NCBI GenBank assembly: GCA_902494935.1
Contig: CABUVH010000051.1
Location: forward strand, 1 to 11,082
Direction: 5' to 3'
From: an uncultured Collinsella sp.
GTDB taxonomy: Bacteria > Actinomycetota > Coriobacteriia > Coriobacteriales > Coriobacteriaceae
Length of the DNA: 11,082 nucleotides
Below the pieces are notes generated by a model. The model was not told where the DNA came from, made no database searches, and saw nothing but the letters and a program-made list of their open reading frames with translations. Shown here piece by piece: positions 5,431 to 11,082 of this stretch. A program made the position numbers and the translations under genes. The first letter of the stretch is position 1. Each line of letters starts with the position of its first letter.

Positions 5431-7731
5431 CTACTTAATCTTGGTCGTACCCGGCGCCAGGTTGGGGTCGGTCTCGTTGGCCTCGGTCTGGAAGTGCTCC
5501 GTATAGACGTTCTTGCCGTCGCGGAACATCTCGTAGTACTGCATCTTGGCGTAATCCTCGCGCGCCTTGGTGGCGGCTGCTGCGACGGCGTCGTCACCGG
5601 TGACGTTGGAGGAGAGCGCCCAGCGCAGGCTGGCGTCCTCGTAGCCCACGGAGTTGATAGCGGGCAGCGACTCGCGCAGCGTCATGTGTGCCTTCTGATA
5701 GTCGGAAAGCGGGGCACCGATCAGCTGCATCAGCTGCGTGGACAGGTAGTTGGTGGACAGGTCGTCGACCTCGCTCGTTTGGTCGCAACCGGCAACGTCG
5801 TAGTTGGCCCAGATGATGTAGTCGGTCTGCCACAGACGTTCCTGGTGCGTGGCATCGTCCTCGTCGGTAAACCACTTGTCGTTGAACTTGGACGGGAAGA
5901 ACGGCTGGTGATCGCCCCAGAACACCACGACCACCTTACGGTCGAGCTTGCTCAGGGCGTTGAGGAAGTAACGCAGCGCCTGGTCGGACTGCTCGATGCA
6001 CGAGACGTACTCGTCGACATCGGAGAGCGTACCGTCCTCGACGGTCTTGGCGTCCAGATCGGTCGTGTCGATATTCAGGTGCATCTGCTTGTCGACCGGC
6101 ACCAGACCCGTATCGTAGCCCGAGTGGTTCTGCATGGTCACATCGAAGATAAACTGCGGATCGGCGTTCTGGTCGAGCAGCTCAAGAATCTTGTCATAGG
6201 TAGCCTGGTCGGTCACCATGCCGCGCAGGGTATCGGCACCCTGGAAATCGTTGATGGACAGGAACCGGTCAAAGCCAAAATCCTTGTAGACGTTCTCGCG
6301 GTTCCAGTTGGTGGCGTGGTTGGGGTGCATGGCCGTGGTGGAATATCCGAGCGACTTGAACTGCTCTGCCAGGTTCCCGGTCGTTTCCATGTTGTAGATG
6401 GTGTAGGGGTACACGCCCGAGCCCAGGTTGGCCATGGAGTTGCCGGTCATAAACTCAAACTCGGTATTGGCGGTGCCGCCGCCGTAGGCGCTCACGTAGA
6501 GCTTGCCGCGGCTGAGGCAGTTGGACAGGTTCTTAAAGTACTGCGGACCCTCGTAGCCGGCGCGCATGTTCTGGTAGATCGACAGATCCGAGAAGGTCTC
6601 GTTCATGATGGCGATGACCGTGGGCTTCTCGCTATCGAACTGCTCCTTTGCGGTGGTGCGCTCGTCACTCTTGGCAGCGTCGGACTTGTCGTAGGCCTTG
6701 GCGTACTTTTTGAGCGTGGCCTTGGCATCGTCGACGGAGTAGTCGGCGGGTTTGGGCGGCTTGATGGACTGCGCTGCGCTAATGAAAGCGGGCAGGTAGC
6801 CCTCGCGCCAGTAGCTCTCGAGCGGGCGCCAGGTGTAGACGGTGATGCCGAGGGTATTGTAGTAGTCGATGAGGGTGACGTGCGCGGTCACGCCGCCCAG
6901 GCACAGCACGGCGACGAGCAGGTTGGTGAGCAGGATGCGTTTGGCGTTGGCGGCGCCCTTCTGGCGATGCGGCGCGACCAGGCCGGCGTACTCGCATAGC
7001 AGCATGGCGATGGCGGTAAAGCCCATGGACAGCACGCAGAACAGCGAGATCGAGAAGGTGTAGCCGTTGCCGGCGACCGCGGCGGCGGTGGAGATGGCCG
7101 AAAGGTCGCCCGGCTGGATGGGCATGGATTTAAACGTGATAACGAAGAACTCGGCAATGCCCAGGACAAAGAGGGCAAAGGCCAGGACCGCGGGAGCTGC
7201 GCCGTGGCGCTGGAACAGGAAGAACAGGCCGGTCATGAGCACGGTGATGATGGCCCACTCGAGCAGGATGCACAGGGGGTAGACCCAGGTAAAGTCGTGG
7301 TTGGACGAGACTTCCATTCCCAGCAGCGCAAAGACGCCGGCGAGCAGCAGGCACAAGACAGCGGCGACGAGCGGTTTGCCCACAAAGGCGCCGCGCAGGC
7401 GGGCGAGCTTGCCGGTGGGGGCGGGGGCGTCGGGCGCGGCGAACGCAAAGACGCGCGGGGCGATGCGGTCGCGTGCGATGCTGGCCCAAGCGCAGCCGGT
7501 GAGGATGGCGTTGGTCAGGATGAGCATCACAAAGGCGAGCGGCTCGTTTTGTGCGACGAGGCCAATAGCGCCCCAGACGGTCAAAAAGAGCTGGAACAGG
7601 CCAAAGGCGACGCTCCAGGCGAAGGCGCCCTTGGTGACGGTGCCCGACTGAGCGCGAATGGCCTTGGCTTCGCGCAAGACAAGGTAGACGGTCGCCGCAA
7701 GACCGACGAGCGAGATGGCGGCAGCGAACAT
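5431..7731 (-). CDS. LtaS/MdoB-type membrane phosphoglycerol transferase (lipoteichoic acid synthase-like)
   Basis: This protein of 766 residues has about eight predicted membrane helices in residues 4-290 (for example 39-60, 66-86, 121-140, 150-173, 180-200, 225-248 and 267-288). An extracellular alkaline-phosphatase/sulfatase-fold domain follows from about residue 368. Catalytic and metal-site residues known from LtaS are visible: E378 in NETFSD, the nucleophile T420 in GGGTANTEF, H536 in QNHSGY, and D607/H608 in WGDHQPF. Family enzymes move glycerol phosphate from phosphatidylglycerol to a growing polymer outside the membrane. The exact product here is not determined. LtaS proteins usually have five helices, so this N-terminus is longer. 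The start at 7731 is preferred over GTG at 7746 because GAGGAG (7744-7739) lies 7 bases before the ATG and overlaps the alternative start. The gene stands alone and is divergent from the nitroreductase gene. Confidence 0.88.
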   Translation of the reverse strand: MFAAAISLVGLAATVYLVLREAKAIRAQSGTVTKGAFAWSVAFGLFQLFLTVWGAIGLVAQNEPLAFVMLILTNAILTGCAWASIARDRIAPRVFAFAAPDAPAPTGKLARLRGAFVGKPLVAAVLCLLLAGVFALLGMEVSSNHDFTWVYPLCILLEWAIITVLMTGLFFLFQRHGAAPAVLAFALFVLGIAEFFVITFKSMPIQPGDLSAISTAAAVAGNGYTFSISLFCVLSMGFTAIAMLLCEYAGLVAPHRQKGAANAKRILLTNLLVAVLCLGGVTAHVTLIDYYNTLGITVYTWRPLESYWREGYLPAFISAAQSIKPPKPADYSVDDAKATLKKYAKAYDKSDAAKSDERTTAKEQFDSEKPTVIAIMNETFSDLSIYQNMRAGYEGPQYFKNLSNCLSRGKLYVSAYGGGTANTEFEFMTGNSMANLGSGVYPYTIYNMETTGNLAEQFKSLGYSTTAMHPNHATNWNRENVYKDFGFDRFLSINDFQGADTLRGMVTDQATYDKILELLDQNADPQFIFDVTMQNHSGYDTGLVPVDKQMHLNIDTTDLDAKTVEDGTLSDVDEYVSCIEQSDQALRYFLNALSKLDRKVVVVFWGDHQPFFPSKFNDKWFTDEDDATHQERLWQTDYIIWANYDVAGCDQTSEVDDLSTNYLSTQLMQLIGAPLSDYQKAHMTLRESLPAINSVGYEDASLRWALSSNVTGDDAVAAAATKAREDYAKMQYYEMFRDGKNVYTEHFQTEANETDPNLAPGTTKIK

Positions 7732-7738
7732 GCTGAGA

Positions 7739-7744
7739 CTCCTC
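7739..7744 (-). promoter_or_regulatory. Ribosome binding site of the LtaS-like gene
   Basis: On the minus strand GAGGAG ends 7 bases before the ATG at 7731. This strong site overlaps the in-frame GTG at 7746 and argues against that start. Confidence 0.7.
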
Positions 7745-7944
7745 ACAAACTAAAACCTACGAAAGCGGGGGTTTACCCGATTGTTACCTAAATATGCGCT
7801 GCATTTGCGGGCTGCGCACAACAACCAGCCATATTAACGCGCATGTGTGGCGGTACGGCGCAATGTAGTGGCGACCTGCGCGATAATGGACGGGAATTAC
7901 ACGGAAACGTAAAGGCTTCTTAAAGAATTGGCAGGGATGGGGCT

Positions 7945-8793
7945 ATGAGCGAGCAGGTTTGCACCAAGACTGTGGATACGTGCGGCTATCCGGTCGAGAC
8001 TACGGGCAATGCGGTGCTGGACACGTTGGAGCACCGTTCCTCCACGCGTGCCTTCGCGCGTGATGACAACGACCGTCCCGTGGCGGTGACCGACGAGCAG
8101 CGTGCGGCGATTCTGCATGCGGCGAGTCGCGCGCCGTCGGCGGGCGCCATGATGATGTATTCCATCGTGAGCATCCGCGAGCAGGCTACGCTGGACCGCC
8201 TGGCCGACCTGTGCGACCACCAGCCCATGATCGCCAAGGCGCCTTGGGCACTGATATTTGTGGTCGATTATGCCAAGTGGATCGATCTGTTTGAGCACGT
8301 GGGCTGCTTTGAGCCCGAGTTTGTCGAGCGCACGGGCAAGGCGCCCCGCCGTGCGCCGGGTTTGGGCGACTTTGCCATCGCGGCCCAGGACGCCGTGATC
8401 GCCGCGCAAAACGCCGTGGTTGCCGCCGAGGCCCTGGGGCTGGGGAGCTGCTACATCGGCGATATCGTCGAGAATGCCGAGGAAGTTGCCGAGCTGCTCG
8501 ATCTGCCGCCCTATACCATGCCGCTGTCGATGCTCATCATCGGCACGCCCCGTAAGGAGCGCCCGGCGATCGCGCATCCCGTGGTGAACCTGGTGCACGA
8601 GGAGCGCTACCGCCGTGCGGACGCTGCGACTATGGATGCACGGGTGGCTGAGATGGATGCAATGTTCCGTCCGCATGCCCGCGAGGTGGGGGAGCGCGTC
8701 GTGGATATCTACACCCGCAAGCACACGAGCCCCTTTATGGCCGAGATGAGCCGATCCATGGAGTGGTGGTTCAAAAATTGGCTCGGAAAATGA
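7945..8793 (+). CDS. Nitroreductase-family FMN oxidoreductase
   Basis: This is a cytoplasmic protein of 282 residues. Family marks in order: the FMN phosphate-contacting motif EHRSSTRAF (residues 29-37), APSAGAMMMYSI (63-74, usually APSAGNxQPW), an Ala-rich helix (145-164) and GLGSCYIGDI (165-174). Family members use FMN and NAD(P)H to reduce nitroaromatics, quinones or flavins; the substrate here is unknown. The APSAGA version lacks the usual N and Q, so binding may differ. The C-terminal extension after about residue 215 (helical, ending in WWFKNWLGK) is longer than in small nitroreductases and resembles the NfsA-like size class. The ATG at 7945 is preceded by a purine-rich stretch (AGGGATGGGG). 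A GATAAT at 7882-7887 might be a -10 box, but no convincing -35 box was found. A REP-like hairpin follows the stop. Confidence 0.87.
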   Translation: MSEQVCTKTVDTCGYPVETTGNAVLDTLEHRSSTRAFARDDNDRPVAVTDEQRAAILHAASRAPSAGAMMMYSIVSIREQATLDRLADLCDHQPMIAKAPWALIFVVDYAKWIDLFEHVGCFEPEFVERTGKAPRRAPGLGDFAIAAQDAVIAAQNAVVAAEALGLGSCYIGDIVENAEEVAELLDLPPYTMPLSMLIIGTPRKERPAIAHPVVNLVHEERYRRADAATMDARVAEMDAMFRPHAREVGERVVDIYTRKHTSPFMAEMSRSMEWWFKNWLGK

Positions 8794-8794
8794 C

Positions 8795-8829
8795 GAATGT
8801 GACAAAGGGGCAGTCCCTTTGCCACATTC
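8795..8829. repeat. REP-like hairpin after the nitroreductase gene
   Basis: Arms GAATGTGACAAAGGG (8795-8809) and CCCTTTGCCACATTC (8815-8829) pair over 15 positions with one A-C mismatch, around a GCAGT loop. No T run follows, so an intrinsic terminator is less likely than a dispersed palindrome. It may still slow or protect the 3' end of the mRNA. Its sequence is unrelated to the 62-bp arrays. Confidence 0.7.
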
Positions 8830-8911
8830 CATATCGCCACGGTGGCCTAAAGGCCGTATAAATGTTTATCTAGCTGGGAAAACAGTGCCATTCAAACATG
8901 GGCCGATTACC

Positions 8912-8917
8912 TATAAT
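8912..8917 (+). promoter_or_regulatory. Probable -10 box of the kup promoter
   Basis: A perfect TATAAT lies 35 bp before the ATG at 8953. The best -35 match is TTCAAA (8891-8896), four of six bases and a short 15-bp gap, so the -35 side is weak. The predicted leader is only about 30 nt, too short for a c-di-AMP (ydaO) riboswitch, which often precedes potassium transporter genes. Confidence 0.5.
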
Positions 8918-8952
8918 TCCTTCGAACATTAAAGTTGGGAGGAAACCGGCTT

Positions 8953-10980
8953 ATGGAACAAAAGGCCAAGGAGGCAGCCTCGCACGCTGCGATTCCTGTG
9001 AGCATCTCGGCGATGCTCGTCACGCTGGGCGTGGTGTACGGCGATATCGGCACCAGCCCTATGTATGTAACCAAGGCGCTCGTTGCCGGCAACGGCGGCA
9101 TCGGAAGCGTCACGGAGGAGTTCGTGCTCGGCGCGCTCTCCCTTGTCGTGTGGACGGTCACGCTGCTGACCACCATCAAGTATGTGCTCATCTCGCTGCG
9201 CGCCGATAACCATGGTGAGGGCGGCATCTTTGCCCTGTACAGCCTGGTCAAGCGCTGTGGCAAGTGGCTTATCATCCCCGCCATGCTGGGTGGCGCCGCG
9301 CTGCTCGCCGACGGCATCCTGACGCCGGCCGTTACCGTTACCACGGCCATCGAGGGCCTGCGCACCATCCCGGCGGTCCATGCCGTGCTGGGCGATGACC
9401 AGGGCCGCGTCGTCGCCATTACGCTCGCCATCATCATCGTGCTCTTCTTGGTGCAGCGCATCGGTACGGCCAAGATCGGTCACGCCTTTGGCCCCATCAT
9501 GACGCTGTGGTTCCTGTTCCTGGGCGGCACGGGCCTGTTCTTTGTCTTCCAGCACCCCGCTGTGCTGCTGTGTCTCAACCCGGTGCGTGGAATCGCCTTT
9601 TTGCTGAGCCCCAACAACCACGCGGGCATCATGATTCTGGGCAGCTGCTTCCTCGCCACCACCGGTGCCGAGGCGCTCTACTCCGACATGGGCCACGTCG
9701 GCCGCGGCAACATCTACGCTACCTGGCCGTTCGTTAAGTGCTGCCTGCTGCTTTCCTATATGGGCCAGGGCGCTTGGCTTATGAACAACGCTGCCAACCC
9801 CGAGCTCATGGGCATTGCCGACCTCAACCCGTTCTACCAGATGCTCGCCCCGGGCCTGCGCCCGTTTGCCGTCGGCCTTTCCACCGTCGCGGCCATCATT
9901 GCCTCGCAGGCGCTCATCACCGGCGCATTCTCGCTGGTGTCCGAGGCCAGCCGTCTGGACCTTATGCCGCACATGCAGGTCTTCTACCCTGCCGAGACCA
10001 AGGGCCAGCTCTACATCCCCATGGTCAACAACGTCATGCTTGTCGGCTGCGTCATCGTGGTGCTGCTGTTCCAGAACTCGGCGCATATGGAAGCCGCCTA
10101 CGGCCTTGCCATTACGCTGACTATGATGTGCACCACGCTGCTGCTCTTCTTCTACCTGCATGAGGAGCGCAAGCTCAAGGTTGCTCCGTGGATCTTCGCG
10201 GCCTTCTTCCTTTTGCTCGAAGGCTTCTTCTTCGTGAGCTCGCTCACCAAGTTCTTCCACGGCGGCTACTTCACCATCCTTATGGCCGCGCTCATCATGG
10301 GCATTATGGTGTGCTGGTACAACGGCACGGCGGTCGAGCAGCGCCAGTTTACGCTGCTGCCGCTGCGCAGCTACCTGCCGCAGCTCAAGCGCCTGCGTGA
10401 CGACGACCGTTACGAGCGCATGAGCGACAACGTCGTGTACCTGACCAAGGACACCCATACCGACTACATCGACCGCGATATCGTCTATTCGATCTTGGAC
10501 AAGCATCCCAAGCGCGCCCGCGCCTGGTGGTTCGTGAATGTCGAGACCATGGACGAGCCGCATACCTTTGCCTATTCGGTCGAGACGTTCGGCACCGACT
10601 ACGTGTTCCGCGTGCATCTGTACCTGGGCTACAAGATCAACCAGCGCGTCAATGCCTACCTGCGTCAGGTTGTTCAGGACCTGGCTGCCACCGGCGAGCT
10701 GCCGCCGCAGACGCATGACTACTCGGTCTACAAGGATCCGGGTAACATCGGCACGTTCAAGTTCGTCCTGATCCGTAAGCTTCTGGCGCCCGAAAGCGAT
10801 GTGGAGCCCAGCGAGCGTACGGCCATCACGCTCAAGTACATCATCCGCCGCGCCGCCGGCACGCCCGCGCGTTGGTACGGCCTGGAGAACTCCAACGTGA
10901 GCTTTGAGTACGTGCCGCTGTTCACCAAGTTCAAAGCCGTGAACAAGATGCAGCGCCTGGCCCCCAACGAGCGGCCGTAG
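8953..10980 (+). CDS. kup: Kup-family low-affinity potassium uptake protein
   Basis: This protein of 675 residues fits the family size. It imports K+ across the cytoplasmic membrane, probably with H+. The family signature GDIGTSPMY lies at residues 30-38 in the first helix, followed by DNHGEGGIFALYSL. About twelve hydrophobic segments run to roughly residue 455. A hydrophilic cytoplasmic tail of about 215 residues completes it, including the segment around ENSNVSFEYVPLF near the end. The ATG at 8953 is chosen over an in-frame TTG at 8935 because GGGAGG (8937-8942) lies 10 bases before it and would overlap the TTG. No terminator is evident in the 61-bp gap to the next gene, so read-through is possible. 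Function is well supported by homology; regulation is unknown apart from the -10 box. Confidence 0.95.
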   Translation: MEQKAKEAASHAAIPVSISAMLVTLGVVYGDIGTSPMYVTKALVAGNGGIGSVTEEFVLGALSLVVWTVTLLTTIKYVLISLRADNHGEGGIFALYSLVKRCGKWLIIPAMLGGAALLADGILTPAVTVTTAIEGLRTIPAVHAVLGDDQGRVVAITLAIIIVLFLVQRIGTAKIGHAFGPIMTLWFLFLGGTGLFFVFQHPAVLLCLNPVRGIAFLLSPNNHAGIMILGSCFLATTGAEALYSDMGHVGRGNIYATWPFVKCCLLLSYMGQGAWLMNNAANPELMGIADLNPFYQMLAPGLRPFAVGLSTVAAIIASQALITGAFSLVSEASRLDLMPHMQVFYPAETKGQLYIPMVNNVMLVGCVIVVLLFQNSAHMEAAYGLAITLTMMCTTLLLFFYLHEERKLKVAPWIFAAFFLLLEGFFFVSSLTKFFHGGYFTILMAALIMGIMVCWYNGTAVEQRQFTLLPLRSYLPQLKRLRDDDRYERMSDNVVYLTKDTHTDYIDRDIVYSILDKHPKRARAWWFVNVETMDEPHTFAYSVETFGTDYVFRVHLYLGYKINQRVNAYLRQVVQDLAATGELPPQTHDYSVYKDPGNIGTFKFVLIRKLLAPESDVEPSERTAITLKYIIRRAAGTPARWYGLENSNVSFEYVPLFTKFKAVNKMQRLAPNERP

Positions 10981-11041
10981 GCGCCGACGGGTTGCACGGA
11001 GTTGGTTTTCGATGGACAAGATTGAGACCGGGGAGGCAAAC

Positions 11042-11082
11042 ATGGATGCAAAGATGCTTGATGGCCGCGAGGTGGTTGCCGA
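11042..11082 (+). CDS. Start of next gene, possibly folD (window ends)
   Basis: Only 13 complete codons are visible, reading MDAKMLDGREVVA. GGGAGG lies about 6 bases before the ATG at 11042. An in-frame ATG at 11012 has a poorer site (GGAG about 12 bases upstream). The K-x-L-D-G-[RK]-x-V-A pattern resembles the N-terminus of FolD, the bifunctional methylenetetrahydrofolate dehydrogenase/cyclohydrolase, but 13 residues cannot prove it. Confidence 0.45.
   Translation, partial: MDAKMLDGREVVA

Noticed and set aside
4882..5438. Open frames on both strands across array 2 and the stem-loop element (4882-5067, 4976-5323, 5049-5438)
   Set aside because: Same cause as in array 1; they run through hairpins and terminators and have no ribosome binding sites.
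5494..6999. A 501-codon plus-strand frame opposite the LtaS-like gene
   Set aside because: It is a GC-rich antisense shadow of a well-supported gene with catalytic motifs, and its translation (V/G/H-rich) has no domain sense.
8830..8952. c-di-AMP (ydaO) riboswitch before kup
   Set aside because: The TATAAT at 8912 leaves a leader of about 30 nt, and no ydaO consensus segments are visible upstream.
8929..11043. A 704-codon minus-strand frame opposite kup
   Set aside because: It is the antisense shadow of Kup, whose family signature and membrane segments are clear; the shadow is rich in H, Q, R and D with no recognisable domain.

Overview
The window looks like the chromosome of a high-GC Gram-positive gut actinobacterium, most likely class Coriobacteriia and Collinsella-like. 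This is inferred from overall style only: GC-rich codon use, two cell-wall proteins with LAxTG sorting signals, an LtaS-type polymer synthase, and long arrays of short palindromic repeats. No rRNA, tRNA, integrase, transposase or CRISPR array was found.

Layout, left to right. (1) Positions 2-514 hold the 3' end of a surface protein gene ending in a LAATG sorting signal. (2) Positions 515-1291 contain no credible gene. They hold a compound stem-loop element (534-661) with a terminator-like core, a tandem array of about 62-bp units built from alternating inverted 15-bp arms (705-1170), and three copies of a CAAAAATGAG-type motif. (3) Positions 1292-4745 encode one large secreted surface protein (signal peptide, FG-GAP/VCBS-like repeats, a beta-rich middle region, FN3-like and Ig-like domains, LANTG anchor). 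One extra base near 2412-2416 splits it into two reading frames. A strong terminator follows. (4) Positions 4834-5188 hold a second array of the same repeat in the same orientation, then a short relic (5197-5219) and a second, inverted copy (5274-5403) of the compound stem-loop. (5) On the minus strand, 5431-7731 encodes a membrane-anchored LtaS/MdoB-type synthase. (6) On the plus strand follow a nitroreductase-family flavoprotein (7945-8793), a separate REP-like hairpin, a Kup potassium transporter (8953-10980), and the first codons of a gene that may be folD (11042 onward).

The left half is an envelope/surface block and the right half is ordinary metabolism and transport. The two surface proteins share a LAxTG anchor signal, so the same sortase probably attaches them. 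The LtaS-like enzyme would act on the outer face of the same envelope.

The most unusual feature is the non-coding architecture around the large surface gene: same-direction palindromic arrays on both sides, bounded by two stem-loop elements facing opposite ways with 63 of 64 core bases identical. This could make the locus prone to deletion, exchange or inversion, but it could equally be repeats accumulating at gene ends. The sequence alone does not decide.
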